Below, piece by piece: positions 45,083 to 53,759 of a stretch of 64,000 nt of DNA; position 1 is the stretch's first letter, and every line of letters starts with the position of its first letter. The notes beneath the pieces were generated by a model. The model made no database searches, had not been told where the DNA came from, and saw only the letters and a program-made list of their open reading frames with translations. This DNA is from Spartobacteria bacterium (GTDB taxonomy: Bacteria > Verrucomicrobiota > Verrucomicrobiia > Chthoniobacterales > UBA10450). Both the position numbers and the translations under genes were made by a program. The stretch is taken from positions 99,160-163,159 of the forward strand of contig PNAA01000025.1 of the NCBI GenBank assembly GCA_003169975.1. Direction: 5' to 3'.

Positions 45083-45970
45083 ATGAACATCGCCTTTGTT
45101 GGAGTCGGCCGGATGGGCGCAAACATGGCGCGCCGCTTAAAGGGAAAGGGGTTTCATGTCACCGCGGTTTACGATGCGCATCGTCCCGCTGCCACGACCC
45201 TCGCGCAGGAGCTGGGCAGTTTTGCCAGCCAGTCGTTAGGCGAAGTAACGGCCGCGGCGGAGGTGATCGTCACCGTCGTTTCGGACGATGCCGCGATGCG
45301 GGAAATCTTCGCTTCACCTGACGACAACCTGCTCGTCAAGGCGCAGGGCAGGCTCTTCATCAACTGCGCTACCATCTCGCCCGAGGTGCACCTCGAGGTG
45401 GAGGGCCTCGCGCAAAAAGTTGGCGCGCAGACGCTCGAAGCCTGCATGGCCTCGAGCATCACGCAGGCGCGCGAAGGCTCGCTTTACCTGATGTGCGGCG
45501 GCGAAAAATCCGCCTTCGATCGCGCCGAGCCGATTTTGCAAGCGCTCGGATCCAAGATTCGCTACATCGGCAAGTCCGGACAAGCCGCGAAAGTGAAGGC
45601 GTTGGTCAACATGGTGATGAATATCAACACCGCCGGCCTGGCCGAGGGACTTGGATTGGGCGACGCGCTCGGGCTCGACCTCACGATGTTGCGCGAAGTT
45701 TTCAGCGAAACCGGCGCGGGCTCGCGCGTCCTTCAGACCGACGGCGAAGATATGCAGAATCGCGATCACGCCTGCTTCTTTTCCGCCGCGCACGCCGCGA
45801 AAGACAGCGGCATCGCGTTGCATCTCGCGGAACTCGTTGGGCTCAAGCTCCCGCTTGCTCGCGCGACCAAGTCGCAATACGACCGGATGATTTTTGAGGA
45901 TCTCGGCGGGCTCGACAAATCCGGCGTCGCCGAGCTGACCTTCAAAGGCCGACACCCTTCGTCATCCTGA
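45083..45970 (+). CDS. NAD(P)-dependent beta-hydroxyacid dehydrogenase family protein
   Basis: 295 aa from ATG 45083. Rossmann motif FVGVGRMGANMARRL (4-18), VSDDAAMREIF, and the catalytic lysine in GQAAKVKALVNMVMN near 170. Belongs to the 3-hydroxyisobutyrate/tartronate-semialdehyde/GLYR reductase group; the signature ASSITQAREGSLYLMCGG fits. The substrate is not decided by sequence. The last residues (GRHPSSS) and stop run into the palindromic element at 45961. Confidence 0.92.
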   Translation: MNIAFVGVGRMGANMARRLKGKGFHVTAVYDAHRPAATTLAQELGSFASQSLGEVTAAAEVIVTVVSDDAAMREIFASPDDNLLVKAQGRLFINCATISPEVHLEVEGLAQKVGAQTLEACMASSITQAREGSLYLMCGGEKSAFDRAEPILQALGSKIRYIGKSGQAAKVKALVNMVMNINTAGLAEGLGLGDALGLDLTMLREVFSETGAGSRVLQTDGEDMQNRDHACFFSAAHAAKDSGIALHLAELVGLKLPLARATKSQYDRMIFEDLGGLDKSGVAELTFKGRHPSSS

Positions 45971-46110
45971 GCGAAGTCCCGTCTGCGGGACGAAGTCGAA
46001 GGATCCCGTTGCGTTATCGTGAAGCTTTCGCCGCGGAGCGAAGTCAAAGTATCCCGTTACGTTGCCTTAAACCTTTCGCCGCGGGATCCCTCGATTTCGC
46101 TCGGGATGAC
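45961..46110. repeat. Palindromic GTCATCC element (copy 3)
   Basis: Starts GTCATCCTGAGCGAAGTCCC and ends TTTCGCTCGGGATGAC. The centre has two repeats of GAAGTC(G/A)AAGG/TATCCCGTT.CGTT. It separates the convergent dehydrogenase and fdhD genes. Confidence 0.8.
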
Positions 46111-46113
46111 GCC

Positions 46114-46932
46114 CTACCGAGTAATTCGTTCCGCGCCGGCGTAGACATTCATCGTGTCGCCGCGCAGAAAACCGATCAACGTCTGATGATTGGCGCGGGC
46201 GAACTCGATCGCGAGGCTGGTCGGAGCGGAGATCGCGGCAATGACGGCGATTCCACCGGCGAGCGCTTTCTGCGTCATCTCGAAGGAGACGCGTCCGCTC
46301 AATAAAAGTATCGAGTTGCCTAACGGAAGCTGCTTGGCGAGCAACTGATGGCCGATCAACTTGTCGAGCGCGTTGTGCCGCCCGACATCTTCGCGCAGAA
46401 GAATCAGCTCCCCGTTCGCATCGAACAGCGCGCAGGCATGCAGGCCGCCGGTGCGCTGAAATGTTTTTTGCGCGGCGGCTAATTTTTCCGGGAGCTGAAG
46501 CAGCACTTGAGAGTCGAGCGAGGGCGCGGCCTTGATCGGCGGAAATTGCTGCATTGCCGATTCGATCGTCGCCTTGCCGCAGATCCCGCAGCTCGAGGAG
46601 CTGAAAACATTGCGGCTCAGTTTGGCGAGATCGAATTTCGCCGGATCGGTGAGGGTGATGTCCAATTCATTTCCGCCGGATTCGCCTTTCGTCAGGCAGG
46701 AAGTGATCTCGAAAATGTCCGCCGCGTCGCGCACGATTCCTTCGGTCAGGATAAAGCCGGCGGCGAGTTCGCGATCATGTCCCGGCGTCCGCATCACGAC
46801 CGCGACGCTCTGGCCTTCGATCCGAATCTCGAGCGGTTCTTCGACCGCTGCTTCGTCCGGCGCGGCGGGAAGCGGCTGGCCGTCCCGATACCTAACGACT
46901 TCGATTGCTCTCGCGGTGTCGCGGTTTTTCAC
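46114..46932 (-). CDS. fdhD: Formate dehydrogenase accessory sulfurtransferase FdhD
   Basis: 272 aa from GTG 46932, which overlaps the mobA stop (GTGA). Core motifs are the catalytic loop SSSSCGICGKA, GGLHACALFD, REDVGRHNALDKLIG and SGRVSFEMTQKA. FdhD moves sulfur from IscS onto the Mo-bis-MGD cofactor, so a Mo-dependent formate dehydrogenase is expected elsewhere. Third gene of the MOSC-MobA-FdhD set. Confidence 0.94.
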   Translation of the reverse strand: MKNRDTARAIEVVRYRDGQPLPAAPDEAAVEEPLEIRIEGQSVAVVMRTPGHDRELAAGFILTEGIVRDAADIFEITSCLTKGESGGNELDITLTDPAKFDLAKLSRNVFSSSSCGICGKATIESAMQQFPPIKAAPSLDSQVLLQLPEKLAAAQKTFQRTGGLHACALFDANGELILLREDVGRHNALDKLIGHQLLAKQLPLGNSILLLSGRVSFEMTQKALAGGIAVIAAISAPTSLAIEFARANHQTLIGFLRGDTMNVYAGAERITR

Positions 46933-47474
46933 AGGTCGGCCGGCGTGTTGAGATTGGCGAAAAGCCGGCTCTCGGCTTCGTCGATTATTCGTTTCACGAG
47001 CAGCTCTCGTTCTATCGCTCGGCGGACAAAACCTTGCATGGAAAAATCGTTGCTCCGCAGCGCCTGTGCGGCCAATGGAGCGCAAGCCGCCGGGTAAACC
47101 GCCGCCAGCGGTTCGAATCCAGCGGGACCACTCGGAACGGCGCCGCGCGCGTCACGACAGAGCGAACGGAGAAAATCCGAGGTCATTCGCGGCAGATCGA
47201 CCGCCAGCACGACGAGGAGTGGTGCCGTGCACTTTTGCAAAGCCGCGGCCACGCCCGCGAGCGGTCCTGCGTCGGCGATTTCGTCGGCAACGATCTCGCA
47301 TTCGTCCCATTCCTCGCGGGATGGGCCGGAAATCATTAACTGCTTGGGCGACAATTCTCTCAGCGTTTGGATTTGGCGCTGCCAGAGCGGCTCGCCCTCG
47401 AACTCGAGAAAGGCTTTGTCGCGGCCCATGCGCGAAGACTTTCCGCCCGCGAGGAGGACGGCACTGCAGCGCAT
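46929..47474 (-). CDS. mobA: Molybdenum cofactor guanylyltransferase
   Basis: 181 aa from ATG 47474. Nucleotide-binding LLAGGKSSRMGRDKAFLEF near the N-terminus, GPLAGVAAAL and VVLAVDLPRM motifs. Attaches GMP to molybdopterin to give the MGD cofactor. Three bases after the MOSC gene stop; both the stop and the intervening bases belong to a CCTAACGA copy. Confidence 0.94.
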   Translation of the reverse strand: MRCSAVLLAGGKSSRMGRDKAFLEFEGEPLWQRQIQTLRELSPKQLMISGPSREEWDECEIVADEIADAGPLAGVAAALQKCTAPLLVVLAVDLPRMTSDFLRSLCRDARGAVPSGPAGFEPLAAVYPAACAPLAAQALRSNDFSMQGFVRRAIERELLVKRIIDEAESRLFANLNTPADL

Positions 47475-47476
47475 CG

Positions 47477-47971
47477 TTAGGGCAACGCGGCCGGTTGCAG
47501 AATTTTCAACCGCGCCGCGCCCAGGCTGATCCGGCCATCGGTCAAAATGCGCGCCCGCAAACCGCCGCGGCCGTCGAGAAATTTTTCCGCGCCCGGCGCG
47601 AAAGCTGTGTCCATCCAGTAACACGGCGCGCAGTGCGCGGTGCCGCGGAACTGTACGCCTTGCAGCTCGAAATCCGCGCCGATCAACTCCATCAGATCGA
47701 TCCCGGACACGATGAGATTGCGGCGGAGCACGCCGGGCGATTTATTCGTTAGGCCAAAAGTTTCGGACATTAAAGCAAAGACTTCGCGCGAGAAAAAGGT
47801 GACCTGCCCTTTGTAATCGTCCCGGTAATCAAAGAAGCGGTCGCCGCGAATGCCGCGGCCGGCGACGCAGTCGATCTCGGTTGTCTCGACGAGGGGAAAA
47901 TTATCCGGCGGCTGGCCGTGGTGGCCGTAGTAGTTGTGGCCGGGCGAGGTGAAGATTTGGTCGATGATCAT
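47477..47971 (-). CDS. MOSC domain protein
   Basis: About 164 aa from ATG 47971 (an ATG nine codons upstream at 47998 lies in the repeat tract). MOSC fold with IDCVAGRGIRGDRFFDYRD, the conserved cysteine in GTAHCAPCYWMD, and RNLIVSGIDL. MOSC proteins bind or deliver the sulfurated Mo cofactor. It heads the Mo-cofactor cluster. Confidence 0.9.
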   Translation of the reverse strand: MIIDQIFTSPGHNYYGHHGQPPDNFPLVETTEIDCVAGRGIRGDRFFDYRDDYKGQVTFFSREVFALMSETFGLTNKSPGVLRRNLIVSGIDLMELIGADFELQGVQFRGTAHCAPCYWMDTAFAPGAEKFLDGRGGLRARILTDGRISLGAARLKILQPAALP

Positions 47972-47989
47972 GCAGAAGGGGATCTGGAA

Positions 47990-48110
47990 AACGTTCAACG
48001 TTCAACGTTCAACGTCCAACGTTCAACTCGCGAAAGCTTTCGGAGTTCAACGTCCAAATCGGGGAGGGCTCGTTCTACGTTGGACGTTGGGCGTCGGACG
48101 TTGGACGTTT
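47990..48110. repeat. AACGTTC/ACGTTGG tandem and inverted array
   Basis: The left side carries four or more AACGTTC- or AACGTCC-type heptads in tandem (47990-48026). The right side carries ACGTTGGACGTTGGGCGTC and further GGACGTT units (48076-48110), the reverse complement. The two arms could form a ~120-nt hairpin. It spans the divergent promoter region between the MOSC gene and the ABC exporter. Confidence 0.85.
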
Positions 48111-48116
48111 CCGCAC

Positions 48117-49877
48117 ATGAGCACCGTCTGGCGCGTCTTCGCCTACCTCAAACGCTATCCCTGGATGGCGGCCGGGACGCTTGGGTGCGCGGTCCTGAGC
48201 ACGCTCATGATCATCGTCTTTCCGGCGGTGACGAAGTTCATCATCGACGACGTCATCGCGGGACATCGGCCCGAGTTGCTGCTCCCGATGGTCGGTCTCG
48301 CGCTGGTCGCCTTTTTCCTGCAGGATTTACTCAACGGCCTGCGGATTCTTCTTAACAACAGCTTCGAGCAAAAGGTCATCTTCGATCTCCGGAGCGACCT
48401 TTTCCGGCACATCGAACGGTTGCCGCTGCGCTGGTTCGATAATCGCGCGACGGGCGACCTGATCACGCGCGTGGTGGAGGACGTGAACTCGGTCGAGCGG
48501 GTCCTGATCGACGGGATCGAACAGGGTGTCGTCGCGATTTTGCAGGTGGCGATCGTGAGCGTCGCGCTCTTTTACTTTAACGGCAGCCTCGCCTGGTGCG
48601 TGCTCGCGCCGGTGCCGTTGCTCGCCGGCGGCGCGATCGCTTACACCTTGAGCGGCCCGAGCCGCTATCGTCCGCAACGGCGCGCAGCCTCGGCCCTGAA
48701 CGCGCTCCTGCTCGACGACCTCGCCGGGATTCGGCAGATCAAATCGTTCGTTAGGGAAAAACAGGAACACCTCCGTTTTAATCGGGCCAGTGAAACCCTG
48801 CGCCAGGCCACCCTGCGGATCATGCGCGCCTGGGCACTCTACAGTCCGTCGATGGATTTTTTGAATTCGTTAGGCCTGATTCTCGCGATCGGCTTCGGTG
48901 GACGCTCGGTCTTGCGGGGCGAGATGCAGGTCGGCTCCCTCGTCGCCTTCATTACCCTCACGCGATTTCTCTATGAACCGGTGACGCGGTTGCATCAGTT
49001 GAATCAACTGGTGCAAGCCGGCCGCGCGGCCGGCGAACGCGTTTTCGAAATTCTCGACGAACCGGAAGAGCCGGGCCTGCGCGAAGGCGACGCGGTGACG
49101 GAGATTGAGGGTGAAATTCGCTACGACGACGTGAGCTTCGCCTATGCAAAAGGCCTGCCTGCCTTGAGCAATATTTCATTTCACGCGCGGCCGGGCGAAA
49201 CGATTGCGCTCGTCGGCGCGACCGGCGCGGGCAAAACGACACTCGTGAATCTGCTCGCGCGCTTTTACGAATACACCTCCGGCGCGATCACGATCGACGG
49301 AAAACCGATTCGCGAATTTGGTCTGCACGCGCTGCGGGAAATGATCGGGATGGTGACGCAGGAGAGCTTTCTTTTTAACGGGACGATCCGCGAAAACCTG
49401 CTTCTCGGGAAACCGGACGCGACAGACGCAGAGCTGCTGGAAGCGGCCGAGGCGGCAAACGCACGCGCTTTCATCGACCGGCTGCCGACCGGCCTCGGCA
49501 GCGTGGTCGGCGAGCGCGGGGTGAAACTGAGCGTGGGGGAAAAGCAGCGGCTCTCGATCGCGCGCGCGCTGTTGAAGGATCCGCCGATCCTGATTCTCGA
49601 CGAAGCCACCGCCAGCGTCGATACCACGACCGAGCGCCTGATCCAGCAGGCGCTGGAGAACCTGATGTTCCATCGCACCTGCATCGTGATCGCGCACCGG
49701 CTCTCGACCATTGTGCGGGCGGACCAGATCCTGGTTCTGGACCACGGGAGTATCATCGAGCGCGGGACGCACGCCGGGCTGCTGTCGTTAGGCGGAAAAT
49801 ATGCGCGGCTCTGCGAACAGAGTTTTCTGGAGACGACCGGCGAGATCGACGCCGCGCCGGAATTCGCGGCGAACTGA
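48117..49877 (+). CDS. MsbA-like ABC exporter (fused permease/ATPase)
   Basis: 586 aa from ATG 48117. Six-helix type I exporter domain (about 15-310), then the ATPase: Walker A GATGAGKTT, Q-loop VTQESFLF, signature as LSVGEKQRL (Gly-to-Val in LSGGQ), Walker B ILILDEATAS, switch His IAHRLST. Half-transporter dimer exporting lipids or drugs. The longer frame from 47934 translates the repeat array and was rejected. Confidence 0.94.
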   Translation: MSTVWRVFAYLKRYPWMAAGTLGCAVLSTLMIIVFPAVTKFIIDDVIAGHRPELLLPMVGLALVAFFLQDLLNGLRILLNNSFEQKVIFDLRSDLFRHIERLPLRWFDNRATGDLITRVVEDVNSVERVLIDGIEQGVVAILQVAIVSVALFYFNGSLAWCVLAPVPLLAGGAIAYTLSGPSRYRPQRRAASALNALLLDDLAGIRQIKSFVREKQEHLRFNRASETLRQATLRIMRAWALYSPSMDFLNSLGLILAIGFGGRSVLRGEMQVGSLVAFITLTRFLYEPVTRLHQLNQLVQAGRAAGERVFEILDEPEEPGLREGDAVTEIEGEIRYDDVSFAYAKGLPALSNISFHARPGETIALVGATGAGKTTLVNLLARFYEYTSGAITIDGKPIREFGLHALREMIGMVTQESFLFNGTIRENLLLGKPDATDAELLEAAEAANARAFIDRLPTGLGSVVGERGVKLSVGEKQRLSIARALLKDPPILILDEATASVDTTTERLIQQALENLMFHRTCIVIAHRLSTIVRADQILVLDHGSIIERGTHAGLLSLGGKYARLCEQSFLETTGEIDAAPEFAAN

Positions 49878-49909
49878 CCAACGCCCTTCCCGGGGCGAGC
49901 GCGACAACG

Positions 49910-50491
49910 CTAACTTTCCAATTCGAGCGCGGGGGCCGAAGCCGACGCCTGCGGCAGTTCCTCGAAGCGCGCTTCCAGCTCCCGGCAACGTGCTTCGCTT
50001 TCCTGCAGCGCGCGCCGTTCCTCCGCCAGGCTCTGCTCCAGTTCGCTGATCCGTTCCCGCAGGTTGATCGCCATCGTGCTCGCTACGGGCGCCTCGCCGG
50101 TGGTTCCGCTCTCGCGATTTGTCCGGTCCACTGGTGCGGTGGGCAACTGGATCAGATCGGTCAGATTCTTGATCTGGCGGCGGGATCCGTCGCACGAATT
50201 GATGACGAAAGTCTCCTTCCCGATCTCGCCGAGGCGCAGAAATTCCTGGACCGCGCCGATCGTCGTCGGGCCGTAGTAGCGTTCGCTCGTCACTTCCACG
50301 AGCCAATCCATTTCCAGCTCGGGAAACATCGGCGCTTTCACCCAGGTGCGTTGATCGTGCAAGAGGGTGTCGTGGGGCGCGATCAGCGCGGCTGCCGCCC
50401 AACGTCGCACCTGCTCGAAGGGCAACGGGCCGAAAACCCTGCCGTCTTCGTGTTTATTCAGGAACCAATGCTGATTCGCCGTCGAGTCCAT
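49910..50491 (-). CDS. GYF_2-like domain protein with coiled-coil tail
   Basis: About 193 aa from ATG 50491 (GTG 50494 also possible), overlapping the LysM gene stop. Residues 8-45 (WFLNKHEDGRVFGPLPFEQV) and a second related segment around 65-100 (SERYYGPTTIGAVQEFLRLG) follow the GYF_2 pattern of peptide-binding domains. Residues about 140-180 are a coiled coil (LRERISELEQSLAEERRALQ). Cytoplasmic, unknown partner. Confidence 0.75.
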   Translation of the reverse strand: MDSTANQHWFLNKHEDGRVFGPLPFEQVRRWAAAALIAPHDTLLHDQRTWVKAPMFPELEMDWLVEVTSERYYGPTTIGAVQEFLRLGEIGKETFVINSCDGSRRQIKNLTDLIQLPTAPVDRTNRESGTTGEAPVASTMAINLRERISELEQSLAEERRALQESEARCRELEARFEELPQASASAPALELES

Positions 50492-50952
50492 CACTCGTTA
50501 GGCGCAGCGGCACTGGGCGAGGGGGAGGGCGCGGCGACGCCGGGCGCTCCGGGAATCACTAGGGTCTGTCCGATCTGCAGCTTCCGGTCGTTCTCGATGT
50601 GATTGAATTTCTGCAACTCGTCGATGCCCACTTTGTGCAGCTTCGCGATCGAGGTCAGCGTTTCGCCACGAGCGACGACGTGGGTGGATCCACCCGCGGC
50701 TGGCGCGGGGACCGGCGACGAAGCTTCGCCCGCCGCCGTCGCTTTGGGATGCTCGAGCTCCTGCTGCAAACGGAGGATTTGCTGCGAGAGAGCATCGATC
50801 TTGGTGTTTTGCGCGTCGATCTTTCTGGTCAGGGCGAGGAGTTCGCTGGTTTCGGAAGTCTCCGCGGCGGGGCTGGGACTCTGGGCGGGCGCGTTGGATG
50901 CGAGGAAGCCGCTCAAACAAAGGAGCGCTAGAGTGCGGCGGAAGCGAATCAT
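50491..50952 (-). CDS. Exported LysM-domain protein
   Basis: 153 aa. Signal peptide (FRRTLALLCLSGFLASNAPA), coiled-coil stretch (LALTRKIDAQNTKIDALSQQ), then one LysM domain at about 93-138 (VVARGETLTSIAKLHKVGID, QIGQTLVIP). Binds peptidoglycan in the periplasm. Coupled to the GYF_2-like gene downstream. Confidence 0.9.
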   Translation of the reverse strand: MIRFRRTLALLCLSGFLASNAPAQSPSPAAETSETSELLALTRKIDAQNTKIDALSQQILRLQQELEHPKATAAGEASSPVPAPAAGGSTHVVARGETLTSIAKLHKVGIDELQKFNHIENDRKLQIGQTLVIPGAPGVAAPSPSPSAAAPNE

Positions 50953-51034
50953 GGGGCAAGCTTGGCATTTTCGTCGGATGCTGGCAAGCGCGCGCCAGTT
51001 TGCGTTCTTGACGCATTAACGGTAGCGTTTTTCC

Positions 51035-51211
51035 ATGCCAGAGCGGACGGAAAAACCGGTGGCGCCCGTGCCTTGGGGACCGCAGCAGGGTGACGGCGGC
51101 GGGCCCAAATCCCCTGATGTTTCCAAGCCAGACACGCGTGATTTGTTGAAGAAAATGCGCAAGGTGGATCCGAACCAATCGAAGCGCTACCGGCAGCGCA
51201 CTGGCCAGTGA
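51035..51211 (+). CDS. ubact: Ubiquitin-like protein modifier UBact
   Basis: 58 aa. MPERTEKPVAPVPWGPQQ, a glycine-rich disordered middle, then the conserved helical C-terminal half DTRDLLKKMRKVDPNQSKRY ending RQRTGQ. Length, PWGP motif, LLKKMRKVDP block and RTG(Q/E) terminus are those of UBact, the Pup-related tag described in several Gram-negative phyla. The terminal Gln implies deamidation by a Dop-like enzyme before ligation to lysines by a PafA-like ligase (family knowledge). Its TGA overlaps the prcB GTG, so tag and protease are translationally coupled. No ligase, Dop or ARC/Mpa ATPase gene lies in this window. Confidence 0.93.
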   Translation: MPERTEKPVAPVPWGPQQGDGGGPKSPDVSKPDTRDLLKKMRKVDPNQSKRYRQRTGQ

Positions 51212-52011
51212 GCGATCCGTTAGGCGCGGCGGCGTTTGATTTTCCGGCGCTTTTGCGGCGGCACGGCTTGCTCCACGAAGCGTCGCTCCTCCCGCCGGTG
51301 AGCGCGAGTCGTCCGGCGTCAACTTTCACGCCGACGCAGGCGACCACCATCCTCGCCTTTAAATTTACCGGCGGCGTTTTGGTCGCGGGCGACCGGCGGG
51401 CGACGGCCGGCAACACGGTGGTCTACGATCGCGCCGACAAAGTGCTGGAGATCGACCGGCACTCGATCATGGCGATCGCGGGCGTGCCGGCGACGGCCTG
51501 GGAAATGGCGCGCGTGCTCGAGCATTCGCTCCAATATTTTCGCCGGACTCAGCTCCAGGAGATGAGCGTGGATGGCAAGGTCCGCGCGCTCTCGAAACTG
51601 CTGCGGGATAATTTCGGCTTCGTGCTGCAGGGCATCGGCATCGTTGTGCCGATTTTCGCGACCTACGATTTCGCGGGTGACGGCCAGGCGCGGCTTTATT
51701 TCTACGACGCGATGGGTGCGCAGTTCGAGGTCGCGGAATATGCGGCGACTGGGTCGGGTTCGCCGGCGGTACGCGGGGTCCTGTTTTACGAAAACCGCTG
51801 GGGGAAAAAACGGTTGCAGAAGCTCAGCGAAGAAGATGCGGTGACCGTCGCCCTGCGGGCCCTCGACACGGCGGCGGAGGCCGACACCGCGACCGGTGGA
51901 GTGGACCGTCATGCGAAGATCTTTCCGCTGATCAAAATCATCTCGCGCGCCGGGATCAAAACGCTGCCGGAGGAGCAGATCGCCGCGCGCTTTAAACGCA
52001 CCGTCGCATGA
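51208..52011 (+). CDS. prcB: Proteasome subunit beta
   Basis: 267 aa from GTG 51208. The catalytic threonine is T46 in QATTILAFKF, after a 45-residue propeptide that is removed autocatalytically. GDRRATAGN and the active-site lysine strand (YDRADKVLEI) follow, with GSGSPAVRGVL later. It forms the catalytic inner rings of a 20S proteasome. Overlaps ubact by four bases and prcA by four bases (ATGA). Confidence 0.95.
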   Translation: MSDPLGAAAFDFPALLRRHGLLHEASLLPPVSASRPASTFTPTQATTILAFKFTGGVLVAGDRRATAGNTVVYDRADKVLEIDRHSIMAIAGVPATAWEMARVLEHSLQYFRRTQLQEMSVDGKVRALSKLLRDNFGFVLQGIGIVVPIFATYDFAGDGQARLYFYDAMGAQFEVAEYAATGSGSPAVRGVLFYENRWGKKRLQKLSEEDAVTVALRALDTAAEADTATGGVDRHAKIFPLIKIISRAGIKTLPEEQIAARFKRTVA

Positions 52012-52787
52012 TCGAGGAGCCCTATCGTTGGGTCGAGGCGATCGCGAACCGGCGCGAATACATCGAGACGCAGCTCGCGCCGGGCAGTCCGATCGTGGCG
52101 CTGAGTTATCGCGACGGGATTCTCTTCGTGACCGTCGGTCGGGCGCGGCAAAAACTCTTCGAGATTTACGATCGCATCGCTCTCGGGGCGATCGGGCACC
52201 CGGGGGACATCGAGCGGTTGCGGATGGCGGCGATCGAGCTGGCGAGCACGGAGGGCTTCACCCGTTCGGCGGGCGATGTGTCGCTGCGACGGCTGGCTTT
52301 TTATTCGCTCAGCCCGGTCTTGAAAACCGCCTTCGAACAGGTCTATGGCGCGCCATATCTGGCGCGGATGATTTTTGCGGAAGTGGGCGCGTCGCCGGCG
52401 GGGGATTTATTTTTGCGAGTGGAATACGACGGCGCGATCGCGGCCGGCGGAGCGTCCGCGGACACCCAGCCACCGCGCTTTAGCGTCATCAGCGGGACAA
52501 CGCCTTCGGCCGAGCTGATGGAGGAACTGTTGCGCCGCGACCACGATTCCAACTGCACTTTGCGCGCGGCCCTGAAAGTGGCGCTCGACGCCTGGAGCGC
52601 GGGCAGCATGCGGGCGGCCGACGACGAGGTGAAAGAGATCCCGGCGCACGCCACGCTGCTGAAGCATCGTCAGGAAAAGCTGAAGAGCGCGACGGTGGAA
52701 GCCTGTGTTTTGGAGCGAAGCGGCGCGAGCGCGATTCGGTATCGTTCGGTCGCGGATGGGGAGTTAAAGGAGCTGACTGCTGCCTAA
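52008..52787 (+). CDS. prcA: Proteasome subunit alpha
   Basis: 259 aa. Actinobacterial-type alpha fold: RREYIETQLAPGSPIVALSY, FEIYDRIALGAIGHPGDIERL, LRRLAFYSLSPVLKTAFEQV and EVGASPAGDLFLRVEYDG. The N-terminal gate segment is short. It forms the outer rings that gate the chamber and dock an ATPase. Followed by a CCTAACGA copy and a family A palindrome, probably the end of the operon. Confidence 0.94.
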   Translation: MIEEPYRWVEAIANRREYIETQLAPGSPIVALSYRDGILFVTVGRARQKLFEIYDRIALGAIGHPGDIERLRMAAIELASTEGFTRSAGDVSLRRLAFYSLSPVLKTAFEQVYGAPYLARMIFAEVGASPAGDLFLRVEYDGAIAAGGASADTQPPRFSVISGTTPSAELMEELLRRDHDSNCTLRAALKVALDAWSAGSMRAADDEVKEIPAHATLLKHRQEKLKSATVEACVLERSGASAIRYRSVADGELKELTAA

Positions 52788-52827
52788 CGAATCAATATCA
52801 GGTTATTCCGTCGACGTCTTCGTGGCG

Positions 52828-52905
52828 TTGTAGCCGGGGGCGGTGACCCCGGCTTTTTTGGCGATAAACGCTCTGCGATGCCGGGGTCACCGCCCCCGGC
52901 TACAA
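52828..52905. repeat. GTAGCCGGGGG palindromic element (family A, copy 3)
   Basis: TTGTAGCCGGGGGCGGTGAC pairs with GTCACCGCCCCCGGCTACAA across a spacer containing TTTTTT. Downstream of prcA; may act as terminator on either strand. Confidence 0.87.
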
Positions 52906-52954
52906 TAGCGCGCCCCGCGCTTGCTTGCGAGGCGGCGGTTGAGTAAGAGGAAAT

Positions 52955-53731
52955 ATGCGGCGCGCGTTCCCGTGGCTCGGGGTGCTTCTTCTGACGGTCT
53001 CCTTCGTCTGGTTCGTTCGGCTACCGGTGCCGATGCATCCGGCGGCTGCGCCGCGCCAATCTGGGGTCCGCGGCGAGCAACCGCTTGTCGTGGTGCTGGA
53101 TCCTGGACACGGCGGACAGGATTCGGGCGCGATCTGCGGGACGGTCACGGAAAAGGACCTGACGCTCGACGTTGCACTACGCACTGAGCTGCTCTTGCGC
53201 GCGGACGGTTGCGCGACTGTCTTGACGCGCGCCAATGATCGATACCTCTCGCTCGCGGAACGCGCCGCAGTCGGAAATCGCGAGGATAATTCGCTTTTCG
53301 TCAGCATCCATTTCAACGACGAAGCACGCGCGACGGCTTCCGGGGTGGAGACCTATTATGCTCCGCGGCAGTCGGCGTCGCGCTTTGGCTTTCTCTCCTG
53401 GCTGCCGTTTTTGCAACGAACCGAGGCCAGCCTGCTGACGGGAAAAAGCGAAAGCCTGGCCAGCTACATTCAGGCGGCTTTGATCGTGCGCACTGGCGCG
53501 GTCAATCGCGGGATCAAGGCGGAGCAGTTTTACGTCATCGCCAACGTGCGGCATCCGGCCGCGCTGGTGGAAGGCGGTTTCTTGACCAACAAATCTGACG
53601 TGACGAGATTGGCGACTGCGGAATATCGTCAGCAGATTGCCGCGGCGATCAGTGACGGCGTGCATCGCTACCGGGAAGCGATCCGGCAGGGCGAGCCGAC
53701 GCTGGCGCTGGCCGCCGCCCGGCCTGAATAA
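52955..53731 (+). CDS. N-acetylmuramoyl-L-alanine amidase (Amidase_3)
   Basis: 258 aa from ATG with AGAGGAAAT just upstream. A signal anchor (WLGVLLLTVSFVWFV) is followed by the zinc amidase fold: H52 in LDPGHGGQDSG, E66 in TEKDLTLDVA, H119 in VSIHFND and catalytic Glu in LVEGGFLTN near 208. It cleaves the peptide stem from peptidoglycan in the periplasm. Followed 28 bp later by a peptidoglycan-binding protein. Confidence 0.94.
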   Translation: MRRAFPWLGVLLLTVSFVWFVRLPVPMHPAAAPRQSGVRGEQPLVVVLDPGHGGQDSGAICGTVTEKDLTLDVALRTELLLRADGCATVLTRANDRYLSLAERAAVGNREDNSLFVSIHFNDEARATASGVETYYAPRQSASRFGFLSWLPFLQRTEASLLTGKSESLASYIQAALIVRTGAVNRGIKAEQFYVIANVRHPAALVEGGFLTNKSDVTRLATAEYRQQIAAAISDGVHRYREAIRQGEPTLALAAARPE

Positions 53732-53759
53732 CCGGGAAAATTCCTCGTCGAATCCACCT

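Noticed and set aside
47110..47120. GGTTCGAATCC, a tRNA T-loop-like sequence
   Set aside because: It lies within mobA (encoding GFEP on the other strand) and has no acceptor, D or anticodon stems around it.
47934..48116. N-terminal extension of the MsbA-like exporter
   Set aside because: It translates the AACGTTC/ACGTTGG array (NVQRSTSNVQL), not conserved protein.
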